Assembly: GCA_910579865.1 (NCBI GenBank)
Contig: CAJTXA010000008.1
Location: 1 to 64,000, forward strand
Direction of reading: 5' to 3'
Source of the DNA: an uncultured Lachnospiraceae bacterium
Lineage (GTDB): Bacteria > Bacillota > Clostridia > Lachnospirales > Lachnospiraceae
DNA length: 64,000 nt
The translations under genes were made by a program, and so were the position numbers. This document shows positions 8,237-17,246 of the stretch, piece by piece. The notes under the pieces are model-generated. The model was not told where the DNA came from. It saw only the letters and a list, made by a program, of their open reading frames with translations, and made no database searches. Position 1 is the first letter of the stretch, and each line of letters opens with the position of its first letter.

Positions 8237-9624
8237 TGGCAGATGTATTAAAGAAGGTGCCTGTCCGTGAACAGGACCCACAGGTAAGAGCAAAGAATTT
8301 TGAAGAAGTATGTTTAGGTTACAATATGGAAGAAGCACAGGAAGAAGCAGTTCGTTGTTTAAACTGTAAAAATGCAAAATGTGTAGCAGGATGTCCAGTT
8401 GCAATTGATATTCCTAACTTTATCGCACAGGTAAAGGCAGGTGATATAAAAGAGGCTTATCGGATTATCTCAGAATCTTCTGCTCTTCCAGCGGTATGTG
8501 GTCGTGTATGTCCACAGGAAAGCCAGTGTGAAGGAAAGTGTATTCGTGGTATTAAAGGCGAACCAATTTCGATTGGAAAATTAGAGCGTTTTGTAGCAGA
8601 TTGGGCAAGAGAAAATGGAATTTCCCCTGAGAAGCCGGAGACAGTAAATGGAAAGAAGGTTGCTGTAATTGGTTCTGGCCCTGCTGGAGTCACCTGTGCA
8701 GGAGATTTAGCGAAGCTTGGATATGATGTAACGATATTTGAAGCACTTCATGAGCCAGGTGGTGTATTGGTTTATGGAATTCCAGAATTTCGTCTTCCAA
8801 AACAAAGTGTAGTAAAACCAGAAATTGAGAATTTAAAGAAATTGGGAGTTAAGATTGAAACAAATGTGGTAATTGGAAAATCTACTACAATTGATGAATT
8901 AATGGAAGAGGAAGGTTTTGAAGCAGTATTTGTTGGTTCAGGTGCTGGATTGCCTAAATTTATGGGAATTCCTGGAGAAAATGCAAATGGAGTATTTTCT
9001 GCAAATGAATATTTGACCAGAAGCAATTTAATGAAAGCATTTGAAGAAGAGTATGATACACCGATTGTAGCAGGTACAAAAGTTGCTGTCGTAGGTGGAG
9101 GAAATGTAGCAATGGATGCTGCTAGAACAGCTCTTAGACTTGGAGCAGAGGTACATATTGTATATCGTAGAAGTGAGGAAGAACTTCCAGCTAGAGTAGA
9201 GGAAGTGCATCATGCAAAGGAAGAGGGAATTATTTTTGATCTTTTGACCAATCCGGTTGAGATTCTTGTAAATGAAAATGGATGGGTAAAGGGAATGAGA
9301 TGTATTCGGATGGAACTTGGTGAGCCAGATGCTTCTGGAAGAAGACGTCCTGTAGAAATTCCTGGATCAGAGTTTGAATTGGAGTTAGATACTGTGATTA
9401 TGTCTCTTGGAACTTCACCAAATCCTTTGATTTCTTCTACTACAGAAGGATTAGAAGTAAATAAATATAAATGTATTATTGCTGAAACAGAGAATGGAAA
9501 AACAACAAAAGAAGGTGTTTATGCTGGTGGCGATGCTGTAACAGGAGCTGCTACTGTAATTCTTGCTATGGAGGCTGGAAAAGCTGGGGCAAGAGGAATT
9601 CATGAGTATCTTTCTACAAAATAA
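8236..9624 (+). CDS. nfnB: NADPH-dependent transhydrogenase subunit B (NfnB / GltD-like)
   Basis: 462 residues, close to the usual length. It binds FAD and two [4Fe-4S] clusters through N-terminal cysteine sets (CLNCKNAKCVAGCP and CGRVCPQESQCEGKC). A first dinucleotide fold (GSGPAGVTCAGDLA, then EPGGVLVYGIPEFRLPK) and a second NADP fold (VVGGGNVAMDAARTALRLG) follow, and the C-terminal FAD contact is YAGGDAVTGAATVILAM. Its position directly after nfnA argues for electron bifurcation rather than glutamate synthase small-subunit activity; databases frequently call it gltA/gltD. The product supplies NADPH in strictly anaerobic metabolism. Confidence 0.92.
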   Translation: MADVLKKVPVREQDPQVRAKNFEEVCLGYNMEEAQEEAVRCLNCKNAKCVAGCPVAIDIPNFIAQVKAGDIKEAYRIISESSALPAVCGRVCPQESQCEGKCIRGIKGEPISIGKLERFVADWARENGISPEKPETVNGKKVAVIGSGPAGVTCAGDLAKLGYDVTIFEALHEPGGVLVYGIPEFRLPKQSVVKPEIENLKKLGVKIETNVVIGKSTTIDELMEEEGFEAVFVGSGAGLPKFMGIPGENANGVFSANEYLTRSNLMKAFEEEYDTPIVAGTKVAVVGGGNVAMDAARTALRLGAEVHIVYRRSEEELPARVEEVHHAKEEGIIFDLLTNPVEILVNENGWVKGMRCIRMELGEPDASGRRRPVEIPGSEFELELDTVIMSLGTSPNPLISSTTEGLEVNKYKCIIAETENGKTTKEGVYAGGDAVTGAATVILAMEAGKAGARGIHEYLSTK

Positions 9625-9630
9625 AAAAGT

Positions 9631-9666
9631 AATAGCAGAAGCTATATTTTATTAGCTTCTGCTATT
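9631..9666 (+). terminator. Terminator-like hairpin after nfnB
   Basis: AATAGCAGAAGCT (9631-9643) pairs perfectly with AGCTTCTGCTATT (9654-9666). The downstream T-run is weak (GTTCC), so it may terminate poorly or stabilise the 3' end. Confidence 0.55.
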
Positions 9667-9677
9667 GTTCCATATAA

Positions 9678-9712
9678 GGATAGGTCGTAGAGTGCCCTAT
9701 CCGTTGTTTTTA
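9678..9712 (+). terminator. Rho-independent terminator
   Basis: GGATAGG (9678-9684) pairs with CCTATCC (9696-9702), followed by GTTGTTTTTAT. It is the second hairpin in tandem after nfnB and the one with a proper T-tract. Confidence 0.7.
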
Positions 9713-9737
9713 TAGTAAAATAGATTGGAGAACAGCG

Positions 9738-10235
9738 ATGCGTATTACATTAGTTGTTGTAGGGAAAATAAAAGAAAACTATTTTTCAATGGCGATAGAA
9801 GAATATCAAAAGCGGCTTTCTCGTTATTGTAAATTGGAGATTATTGAGGTAGCAGATGAAAAGACACCAGATGGAGCTTCGAAAGCAGAAGAACAAAAGA
9901 TTAAGATTCGAGAAGGAGAACGGCTGCTTCGAGTAATTCGAGAGGGGAAAGGAAAAAAAGAGGGAAGCTATGTAATTGCTTTAGCGATTAAGGGGAAACA
10001 GCTTGATTCTATTGCATTTTCTAAGAAGATAAGTGAACTTGGAGTGAAAGGAAATAGTCATATTGTATTTTTGATTGGGGGATCTTTAGGATTAGATATG
10101 CAGGTGTTAGACTATGCAGATGAACAGATAAGTTTTTCTAATTTAACATTTCCACATCAGTTGATGCGAGTGATTCTTTTAGAACAAATTTATCGGGCAT
10201 TTCGAATTGCAAATCATGAACCATATCACAAGTGA
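9738..10235 (+). CDS. rlmH: 23S rRNA pseudouridine-1915 N3-methyltransferase RlmH
   Basis: 165 residues, a full-length SPOUT methyltransferase that methylates the pseudouridine in helix 69 of 23S rRNA. The N-terminus MRITLVVVGKIKE, the SAM-knot region (FLIGGSLGLD, then SFSNLTFPHQLMRVILLEQIYRA) and the invariant C-terminus HEPYHK are all present. GGAGA precedes ATG 9738. The stop codon overlaps the following truncated gene, which looks accidental. Confidence 0.95.
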   Translation: MRITLVVVGKIKENYFSMAIEEYQKRLSRYCKLEIIEVADEKTPDGASKAEEQKIKIREGERLLRVIREGKGKKEGSYVIALAIKGKQLDSIAFSKKISELGVKGNSHIVFLIGGSLGLDMQVLDYADEQISFSNLTFPHQLMRVILLEQIYRAFRIANHEPYHK

Positions 10236-10621
10236 GAGGGAAAAGGAACGAAAAGCAGATTATGATTTGTCTTGGAAAAGGGGAAGAGTCTGATGTAGAT
10301 ATATTAAAATTATTAAATATGCTTTTTTCTACAGAAACAGATTCAGAGGATAAGTGCCAGATTCTAGAAGAAGATTTTAAGATTAAAATAACACAGACAT
10401 TAGAGAGTGAGGTGTCGCTTATGTGCAATTTAAGTAAAGGAATTGAGGAGAAAGGAATTCAAAAGGGAATTCAAAAAGGGATTCAAAAAGGAATTATGGC
10501 TATGATATTTGCATTAAAAGAGTTACAAATTTCTGAGGATATTATTATATCCAAAATTTGTGACAAATTTCAGATGACAGAAGAGATGACCAAAATGTAT
10601 CTATCAAAAGAAGAAAATTAA
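10232..10621 (+). pseudogene. C-terminal remnant of Rpn-family recombination-promoting nuclease/putative transposase
   Basis: 129 codons open, corresponding only to the C-terminal part of PD-(D/E)XK Rpn-type proteins (typical length about 300). Recognisable are the late-domain segment LGKGEESDVDILKLLN, the segment LESEVSLMCNLSKGIEEKG, and the characteristic tandem GIQKGIQKGIQKGI tail, encoded by a near-identical 12-nt DNA repeat at about 10456-10495. The catalytic N-terminal domain is absent upstream, where rlmH ends. The frame begins with a GTG inside the rlmH stop. It is probably a non-functional scar of a mobile nuclease gene, although a short product could still be translated. Confidence 0.7.
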
Positions 10622-10635
10622 AATGAGAAGATCAA

Positions 10636-12297
10636 ATGGGAAAAGATTATAAAGAAAGAATAAGAAAAAAGGTATGGTATGGGATAGTAGGATATAGTTT
10701 GTTTTTAATTGGATGCAGCCAAAATTATTTAGATAATACAAATATAACAACTAAGATAGAACAACAAAAGGAAAAAAACATAACAACTGATAGGGAGGAG
10801 AAGGGCACAAAAGAACAAAAAGGAAGGGATGCATTAGAAAGTTTGATTCAAAATGAAAGCTTTTGTGAAAGTGTCTGGTATGAGGCAGGATTAGAGGAGG
10901 AAGATAGTAAGGAAATTATTTTACAAAAATTAAATAGTTGCGAAAGTTTAGTACTTGTAGGACCTTCTCATGGAAATGCTGTTTTTTCTTTGGAAGGTTT
11001 ACGGCTTATGTCAAATTTAAAAAGTTTAGTGATTGATTTTTCGATATGGAGCGATTCTAAAATTGAGGATTTTACACCGATTTCAGAACTTTTACAATTA
11101 AAACAACTTTATTTTAGTTATGATACAGAAGAAGCGCTAGATCTTTCTTTTTTGGCAGAGATACAAACAATAACGGAACTTTATTTGCCTAATTGTAAGA
11201 TAAAGGATATCGAATTTTTAAAAAGGATGCCTCAGTTAGAACGGCTATCTTTATATGAAACGCCTGTGGAAGATTTAACGGTATTAGAAAATTTACCCAA
11301 GTTGGTAGAGTTAGCACTTTCTGGAAATAAGGAAGCGAAACATATTGAAGTGGTAGGAAAATTGTTTCAGATAGAAGAACTAGGGTTACAAAATTGTGGA
11401 TTAGAAGATATTCAATTTTTAAGCAATTTAACGAAACTTCGGGAAATAAATTTAAATTACAATTTAATTACAGATCTAACACCACTTTCTTCGTTGTTGA
11501 AGTTAGAACGTTTAGGAGCAGCTGCCAATAAAATTAGGGATATTCAATGTTTAGCTGGTTTATCGAATCTGTATGATTTGTCTTTGGATCAAAATCAGAT
11601 TCAAGATCTCTCTGCTTTAGCAAATCTTTCTCAATTAAATCAAGTGGGCATTTCGGATAATCAGATTGAGGATTTTTCACCATTAGCAGAAAAAGAAAAA
11701 CTAATGTTTTTATCTGTTTTTGGAAATCCTTGTAAGGATTTAACACCTGTGTGGCAGGTACCTATTCTTAATTTTACAACAGATTTTAAAGTATCCAAGG
11801 AACAACAAAAAATGGTTGCTGATTGGATAAAAGAATATAAATCGGATATAGAAGAGTATGAATGTATGGAATATATAGAGGGAGATCTAAATGAGGATGG
11901 AAGAATAGATGCAGCTTTTGTAATTGAATATAACAATAGTCGAGATTTGTTTGTGCTTTTGTGTCAGGAAGATGGATCTTGGAAGGAGATAGAGCATGAT
12001 ATTTCAATTCAAACTGCTGTTTATGGTGGGATGAGAGGAGATCCGCATCGTGGGTTATGGATGGGAAATGGGTATTTATTAAAAAAGTGTGAATGGGGAA
12101 GCAGCTTAGGATGTGTAGAAACAGAAGGATATCGATATCAAAATGAAACATTAGAATTGGTATTAGAAAAAGATGTCTATGATGATAGCTTTGAGAATAG
12201 TTATGAAGTAACAGTTTGGATGAATAAGGATGGGATAGAAAAAAACGATCATTACCGAATTATAATGGAAAAGTTTCGCATGATTCGAAAGGAATAA
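10636..12297 (+). CDS. Leucine-rich-repeat lipoprotein (internalin-like)
   Basis: 553 residues. The N-terminus (VWYGIVGYSLFLIGCSQ) fits a lipoprotein signal with acylated Cys at about residue 27. Residues about 80-375 contain consecutive 21-22-residue leucine-rich repeats of the internalin type (N.I.DLTPLSSL.KLE.L and similar, with D[IL]..L at the turns). The C-terminal 150 residues start with an EF-hand-like GDLNEDGRIDAAFVI, as in FG-GAP/VCBS-type units. The protein is expected on the outer face of the membrane, binding proteins or glycans. The ribosome-binding site is weak (AGAAG). It stands alone between the Rpn remnant and a promoter. Confidence 0.88.
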   Translation: MGKDYKERIRKKVWYGIVGYSLFLIGCSQNYLDNTNITTKIEQQKEKNITTDREEKGTKEQKGRDALESLIQNESFCESVWYEAGLEEEDSKEIILQKLNSCESLVLVGPSHGNAVFSLEGLRLMSNLKSLVIDFSIWSDSKIEDFTPISELLQLKQLYFSYDTEEALDLSFLAEIQTITELYLPNCKIKDIEFLKRMPQLERLSLYETPVEDLTVLENLPKLVELALSGNKEAKHIEVVGKLFQIEELGLQNCGLEDIQFLSNLTKLREINLNYNLITDLTPLSSLLKLERLGAAANKIRDIQCLAGLSNLYDLSLDQNQIQDLSALANLSQLNQVGISDNQIEDFSPLAEKEKLMFLSVFGNPCKDLTPVWQVPILNFTTDFKVSKEQQKMVADWIKEYKSDIEEYECMEYIEGDLNEDGRIDAAFVIEYNNSRDLFVLLCQEDGSWKEIEHDISIQTAVYGGMRGDPHRGLWMGNGYLLKKCEWGSSLGCVETEGYRYQNETLELVLEKDVYDDSFENSYEVTVWMNKDGIEKNDHYRIIMEKFRMIRKE

Positions 12298-12343
12298 ATT
12301 ACAAAAATTTGTATTAAATGTTTTTCTTTTTTTTTTCAATTAC

Positions 12344-12372
12344 TTGACAAAGCCCGACAGATTTGTTATTCT
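12344..12372 (+). promoter_or_regulatory. Sigma-A promoter of NlpC/P60 gene
   Basis: Perfect -35 TTGACA (12344-12349), 17-nt spacer, -10 TATTCT (12367-12372). A long T-tract lies just upstream. Confidence 0.8.
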
Positions 12373-12466
12373 TGTGTGTAGATTTTTAATAATATTGTAA
12401 TAAATGTCACGAAGTGGGAAGAAGATACAAATTTGGACTGAGATAGGGACTCGGATAGGAGAAAAA

Positions 12467-14581
12467 ATGAAAAAAAAGAGGATAAACAAACGGGTATATG
12501 CATTGGCTTTAGCAGCATTATTGTCAGCTTCTGCTGTATCATGCGGAAATACATATTCAAATCAAAAAGAGACAGAATCAAAGGTAGCAGAAACAACAAG
12601 CACAGAAGAAAATGATGGTATAATGTCTACAGCGGAGGTACAGCGTTCTGCTGTTCAGTCAAAAAATCAGGAAACAGAATCTGCTACAGATTCAGAAATA
12701 GAAAAAGAGAGTACAACAGAATTAGAAACAGAAAGTGTAACAGAGGCAGAGACGCAAGCACCAGAACAGAATTCCTCTTTTCAGGCAATTTCTAGGGTAA
12801 CAGACTATCTAAATGTAAGAAGTACCCCAAGTACAGAAGGAGAAATTGTTGGAAAGATAGAAAATGAAGCTGTTGTAACGGTATTAGAACAAGATGGAGA
12901 CTGGTATCGAATTCAAACAGATACGTTAGAAGGTTATTGTAAGGCAGAATATTTTCTAACAGAATTGAAAGGGGTAGAAAATCCAGTACAACCTTCTAAT
13001 GTCACAGCTTTTTGTACTGCTTCTGATTATGTAAATATAAGAAGTACACCAGATACAGAAGGGGATGTTGTCGGAATTGTATATAATGGAAACCCAGTTA
13101 CTATTTTGGAAACAACAGATGATTGGTATAAAATTAAAAAAGATTCAACAGAAGGATATAGTAAAGCAGAGTTTTTTGCTGTATCATCTGGAAATGTACA
13201 AGAAAATAATATGGTAGCTGCTGTTTGCACCGCTTCTGATTATGTAAATGTAAGGAACATTCCTAATGCAGAAGGGGATGTACTTGGAATTGTATATAAA
13301 GATAATGTAGTTACTGTTTTGGAAGAAATTAATGATTGGTATCGAATCAAAGCAGATTCTACTGAAGGCTATGTAAAAGCAGAGTTTTTTGAAAAACAAG
13401 AAGGAACTTTAATGGGACTTGCTGAAACAAAAGAACCAGATCCAGTAGTTGAGCCAACAACTGTACCAGAGGAAACCTCATCAGCGGAATCAGAGTCTTT
13501 ACCACAAGAGACACAACAGCCAGCAGAAACAACTGTTGCTGAGACAGAAGAATCTGTACAGGCAGAAGAACCATCGATATTTGATACAATTGCTGTTTCT
13601 AGAGTAACAGATTATGTTAACGTAAGAAGTATGCCAAGTACAGATGGAGAGATTGTTGGAAAGATTTATGATGGCTGTGCAGCAACAATTTTAGAGGTTG
13701 TGGATGATTGGTACCGGATTGAGTCTGGTTCAGTAAAGGGATACATTAAAGCAGAGTTTTTTGTAACCGGAGAAGAGGCAGAAGCTTTGGCAGCAGAACT
13801 TGCAACAGAGTTTGGTGTAGTAAATACGGTAACACTTCGTGTACGGGCAGAGGCTAATTTGGAATCTGATTGTATCGATATGGTAGCAGAAGGTGCAGAA
13901 TTTGTGGTAGAAGAAGAAAAAGATGGATGGGGACTAATTGCTTTGGATAATGATGCAAAAGGTTGGGTTTCATTGGAATTTTTGGATACCAGAATTGAAT
14001 TTGATACGGCTATTTCAATAGAAGAGGAATTGGCGAAATTGGAAGAACAACGTCTTGCTGCGGAACGTGCAGAGGAAGCAAGAAGAAGAGCAAATGAAGC
14101 TGCTGCAGCGGCAAATAATGCAAATCAAAGTCCAGCTCCAAGCAGCACACCAGCATCCTCACCAGCTTCCCCTAGTGAGCCTGTACAGTCAGCAGCTTCT
14201 GTAAGTGAAGTAAGTTCTTCTTTACGAGAAGCAATTGTTACTTATGCGTTACAGTTTGAAGGAAATCCATATGTATATGGTGGAAATAGCTTGACGAATG
14301 GTACAGATTGTTCTGGATTTGTAAAATTGATCTATGCAGAATTTGGTTATGGTTTGGAAAGACGTGCCAGCTATCAGTATAAATATAATGGAACACAAAT
14401 TCCTGTCGATCAATTGCGCCCTGGAGATTTGGTATTCTATGGAAGTGGAGAAGTAGAACATGTAGGTCTATACATTGGAAATGGACAGATTATACATGCA
14501 AGCACAAGCCGAACAGGTATTATTATTGCCAACTTGTATTATCGTACCCCATATGGTGCCGTTCGAATTATTAATGATTAA
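12467..14581 (+). CDS. NlpC/P60 peptidoglycan endopeptidase with five SH3 domains (lipoprotein)
   Basis: 704 residues from ATG 12467, with AGGAGA at 12457-12462; the in-frame ATG at 12404 has no ribosome-binding site and would bury the signal peptide. The signal MKKKRINKRVYALALAAL ends in AVSC, a plausible lipobox. A Thr/Glu-rich spacer follows, then bacterial SH3 domains at about residues 107, 180, 252, 376 and 450, each with a DY[LV]N[VI]R start and a DWY[RK]I core. Next come an Ala/Arg/Glu coiled coil (about 518-560), a Pro/Ser/Ala linker and a C-terminal NlpC/P60 domain (about 584-704). The catalytic residues are visible: Cys in TDCSGF, His in VEHVGLYIG and His in IIHAS. It should cleave D-glutamyl peptide bonds in the wall, with the SH3 array binding peptidoglycan. 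Confidence 0.93.
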   Translation: MKKKRINKRVYALALAALLSASAVSCGNTYSNQKETESKVAETTSTEENDGIMSTAEVQRSAVQSKNQETESATDSEIEKESTTELETESVTEAETQAPEQNSSFQAISRVTDYLNVRSTPSTEGEIVGKIENEAVVTVLEQDGDWYRIQTDTLEGYCKAEYFLTELKGVENPVQPSNVTAFCTASDYVNIRSTPDTEGDVVGIVYNGNPVTILETTDDWYKIKKDSTEGYSKAEFFAVSSGNVQENNMVAAVCTASDYVNVRNIPNAEGDVLGIVYKDNVVTVLEEINDWYRIKADSTEGYVKAEFFEKQEGTLMGLAETKEPDPVVEPTTVPEETSSAESESLPQETQQPAETTVAETEESVQAEEPSIFDTIAVSRVTDYVNVRSMPSTDGEIVGKIYDGCAATILEVVDDWYRIESGSVKGYIKAEFFVTGEEAEALAAELATEFGVVNTVTLRVRAEANLESDCIDMVAEGAEFVVEEEKDGWGLIALDNDAKGWVSLEFLDTRIEFDTAISIEEELAKLEEQRLAAERAEEARRRANEAAAAANNANQSPAPSSTPASSPASPSEPVQSAASVSEVSSSLREAIVTYALQFEGNPYVYGGNSLTNGTDCSGFVKLIYAEFGYGLERRASYQYKYNGTQIPVDQLRPGDLVFYGSGEVEHVGLYIGNGQIIHASTSRTGIIIANLYYRTPYGAVRIIND

Positions 14582-14601
14582 TTTTTTATAAAAAAAGAGT
14601 G

Positions 14602-14664
14602 CCTCATAGAAAAGAAAGATGAAACAAAAAAAGTTTCAGAAAAATTTTCTATGAGGATTTTTTT
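14602..14664 (+). terminator. Rho-independent terminator
   Basis: CCTCATAGAAAA (14602-14613) pairs perfectly with TTTTCTATGAGG (14645-14656), followed by ATTTTTTTG. The loop contains its own small hairpin GAAAC/GTTTC. Confidence 0.88.
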
Positions 14665-14731
14665 GCTGTCATCTAAGAAATAAAAAGAAATTTAAGAACA
14701 GCTATGGAAATTTAGGGAGAGGGGTGATATA

Positions 14732-14827
14732 ATGGGGCGACAAGCAATGAATGATGCGATCATGATAAAAAAGAAAGCCATACAAAAGAGTGGTCACAAA
14801 AGAAATGGAGATGTGGAATATGCGTAG
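14732..14827 (+). CDS. Possible 31-codon leader peptide overlapping the next gene
   Basis: ATG 14732 follows a strong purine-rich ribosome-binding site (AGGGAGAGGGG, 14714-14724) and runs 31 codons to TAG at 14825-14827. The ATG at 14820 of the next gene lies inside its penultimate codons (ATGCGTAG), a classic coupling arrangement. The peptide is basic (two KKK/KRN stretches) with no membrane segment. No homologue is recognised. It may exist only to deliver ribosomes to the downstream gene. Confidence 0.4.
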   Translation: MGRQAMNDAIMIKKKAIQKSGHKRNGDVEYA

Positions 14828-15968
14828 AAGAAGACGACACTCCTTTTATAGAAGGAGACATGTACTATTATATAAACGAATGTTTTTTATTTTGTTGCTG
14901 CCGCTTTCATTAGGGTTAAATTATTTGACAAAGCAAAAGCCAGAAATAACAGAACGTATTTTTTCTGGCGGAATTTATAAATATTATGCAATTTGTCTGG
15001 GATTTCTTACAGAGAAATTACCATTTTCTTTAATGGAAGTAGGAATTGTTTTGGCAATTCCAGTTTTTCTTATTTTATTGGCATTGTGGATACGACATAT
15101 CTTCTATGAATGGGAACGAATTGGAGAAGTGCTCCAAAAAAGTTTTTGGACAGTTACAGCAGTAGGCTCAGTTCTTTTTTTCTGGTTGACTTTGATGTGT
15201 AATATAAATTATAATCGCTATACCTTTGCAGAGATTAGTGGTTTAACGATACAGCCTTCTAGTGTAGAAGAACTTTATCAGCTTTGTCGTATCCTAGCGG
15301 AAGATGCTGTTCAGTTGAGAGAACAGTTGACTTTGGAAGATGAAGAAGGTGCATTTTTATTAGAGGAAACTTCCATTCGTGAATTGTCAAAGACAGCAGC
15401 GGCGGGTTATAAAAAACTTGGAGAACAATATCATCAGTTTTCATACCCAGTGATTCGGACAAAGACCATCTTTTTTTCGCATCAGATGTCGTATACAAAT
15501 TTAGTTGGTGTATATTGTCCATTTACAATGGAAGCAAATATCAATAAGGAATCTGCAGATTATTCTGTTCCTTCTACAATTTGTCATGAACTGGCACATT
15601 ATTATGGTTTTATGCGAGAGGATGAAGCAAATTTTATTGGATATTTGGTATGTAAAAATGCAGGAAGTTTAGAATATGAATATAGTGGAACGATGCTGGC
15701 ATTAATTCATGCAGGAAATCAACTCGCTACTGTGGATATGGAACGATATAATGAGCTCTGGTCACATTATAGTGAGGGTATGATTACAGATTTAAGAAAA
15801 AATTCAGAATATTGGGAGGAATTTAAGGATAATAAAGTAACAGAGGTTTCAAAAACAGTAAATGATTCTTACTTAAAAGCAAATCATCAAGTAGATGGAA
15901 TTCAAAGTTATGGGAGGATGGTAGATCTGCTGCTTGCATATTATCGCCAAGAAGGAAAAGTTGAGTAA
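14820..15968 (+). CDS. DUF3810-type membrane protein with HExxH-like motif
   Basis: 382 residues from ATG 14820 (GGAG at 14807-14810); a GTG at 14790 is an in-frame alternative with weak signals. A very basic N-terminus (RRRRRH, YRRRH) is followed by three membrane helices (first MFFILLLPLSLGLNYL, then about residues 80-105 and 120-140). The large extracytoplasmic domain has TICHELAHYYGF and a downstream acidic EDEAN segment, the signature of a zinc metallopeptidase-like site in the DUF3810 family. The substrate is unknown. It forms a unit with the possible leader ORF and the lipoprotein gene that follows 26 nt later. Confidence 0.85.
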   Translation: MRRRRRHSFYRRRHVLLYKRMFFILLLPLSLGLNYLTKQKPEITERIFSGGIYKYYAICLGFLTEKLPFSLMEVGIVLAIPVFLILLALWIRHIFYEWERIGEVLQKSFWTVTAVGSVLFFWLTLMCNINYNRYTFAEISGLTIQPSSVEELYQLCRILAEDAVQLREQLTLEDEEGAFLLEETSIRELSKTAAAGYKKLGEQYHQFSYPVIRTKTIFFSHQMSYTNLVGVYCPFTMEANINKESADYSVPSTICHELAHYYGFMREDEANFIGYLVCKNAGSLEYEYSGTMLALIHAGNQLATVDMERYNELWSHYSEGMITDLRKNSEYWEEFKDNKVTEVSKTVNDSYLKANHQVDGIQSYGRMVDLLLAYYRQEGKVE

Positions 15969-15994
15969 GCAGAATACCTTGGGAAAGGAATGAA

Positions 15995-16777
15995 ATGAGT
16001 ATGAAAAGGAAATTATTTATAGTAGTATTATTGGTTTGTGGGGTTAGTCTAACTGGATGTCAAAGTGAAACGGAAACGTTTGTTACAACAAGAGTAGAAG
16101 AAACTTCATTAAAAGAGAATTTAGAACAGGATAGCTTAGAACAAAATGAAACAAAAGAAGAAGAGGTGGATTGGACAGAAGAGTTATTTATAGGAGAAAG
16201 TGTATTGATTTCTTATCCTGTCTTTTCTTTTCAAAAAACAATAGATGCCAATGCGATTAATCAGCAGATTAAAGAGGATGCACTTCGAATTTTAGAATAT
16301 TTTGATGTCAATATGGAAAGTGATACATTAGATATTACGTATGAGATTGCGGATATTACAAAAGATTGGATTTCGATTGTGTATAGTGGTAGTTATAGCC
16401 GAGCAGATGCAGCTTATCCAACAGCAGTAAAATATACGTCGAATTTATCTTTAAAAGATGGATTACATTTACAAATTTCACAAATGAGGCCAGTAGAGGA
16501 ACTGGCACAGAAAATAGTGGAGGGGAACTATCGGGTAATTGGAGAAAGTGAGGAATTGAAAACAGCGATTCGTGAAATGATAGCGGGACTTGATTTGGCA
16601 GAGTTGATACAATATTTGGAGGCAGCCGATTTTGGGATGGAATCTTATGAAGCCTATCCAGAGTGGTTTTCTTTTTGGAATACAATAGAGGGAGAAACAC
16701 AAATTTCAATTATAATGCCAGTGGTTCATGCACTTGGAGATTATGCTGTATTGGAGATTTTTTCTGAAGGAGGATAA
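15995..16777 (+). CDS. Small lipoprotein, DUF4163/PdaC-like domain
   Basis: 260 residues. The signal MKRKLFIVVLLVCGVSLTGC has a perfect lipobox (LTGC). After an acidic linker, the folded part (residues about 70-260) has the layout of the DUF4163/DUF3298 region found in PdaC and RsiV (alternating beta strands around VNMESDTLDITYEIADI and WISIVYSGSYSR). No catalytic residues are assigned. An in-frame ATG at 16001 is an alternative start. It is followed 1 nt later by the ATPase gene, whose ribosome-binding site lies inside this gene's 3' end. Confidence 0.78.
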   Translation: MSMKRKLFIVVLLVCGVSLTGCQSETETFVTTRVEETSLKENLEQDSLEQNETKEEEVDWTEELFIGESVLISYPVFSFQKTIDANAINQQIKEDALRILEYFDVNMESDTLDITYEIADITKDWISIVYSGSYSRADAAYPTAVKYTSNLSLKDGLHLQISQMRPVEELAQKIVEGNYRVIGESEELKTAIREMIAGLDLAELIQYLEAADFGMESYEAYPEWFSFWNTIEGETQISIIMPVVHALGDYAVLEIFSEGG

Positions 16778-16778
16778 A

Positions 16779-17246
16779 ATGGAACGTATCATCAGACTGG
16801 CTGCGTTAAAACTTTTCAATATTAAAAATGTTAGAAATGGTCAAATTGTTATGCCACATGTTTATCGAAAAGAACAATTTTGTAAAAAGGCAGAAGTTTT
16901 GGGAATTTATGGTCAAAATGGTTCTGGAAAGACAGCGATTATTGATACATTATATTATTTGCAGCAAATTATGATTGGTCAGACAATTCCGAATGAATTT
17001 GCTGAATATGTTGATGTAAAGTCAAATCAGGCAGAGATTGTAACAGATTTTCATATTTCTAATGATTCTTTTCTCTATGAAGTAAGTTATAGACTTGTGA
17101 TAAAAAGACGGGAAAAAGGAATTGAGATAGCACAAGAAACATTGAGCTGTGCCATTCAAGATGGAAACAGCAGGAAAAAGAAAAGTGATTTTATGGATTA
17201 TAAAAGGGAAGAAAGAGAAACTGTTTTTACTCCAAAAAAAGGTTAG
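16779..17246 (+). pseudogene. AAA ATPase (AAA_15/AAA_21), N-terminal part, ending at a -1 frameshift
   Basis: 155 codons from ATG 16779 (GAAGGAGG just upstream). Residues about 44-53 carry the Walker A motif GIYGQNGSGKTA of ABC-like AAA ATPases. The frame stops at TAG 17244-17246, six bases after the run CCAAAAAAAGG (A7 at 17234-17240). A -1 shift there moves into the frame of the next open segment, which supplies the missing signature, Walker B and switch motifs. The zero-frame codons are CCA AAA AAA, so A AAA AAA is a legitimate -1 slippery heptamer. The alternatives are a mutation or a sequence error in the homopolymer. Together the two pieces make about 465 residues, normal for the family. 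Confidence 0.7.

Noticed and set aside
8236..9624. Glutamate synthase small subunit
   Set aside because: The preceding gene is NfnA-like and no large glutamate synthase gene is adjacent; NfnB fits better.
10450..10500. Tandem 12-nt repeats as a possible CRISPR or regulatory repeat
   Set aside because: They encode the GIQKG repeats typical of Rpn-family C-termini; no spacers.
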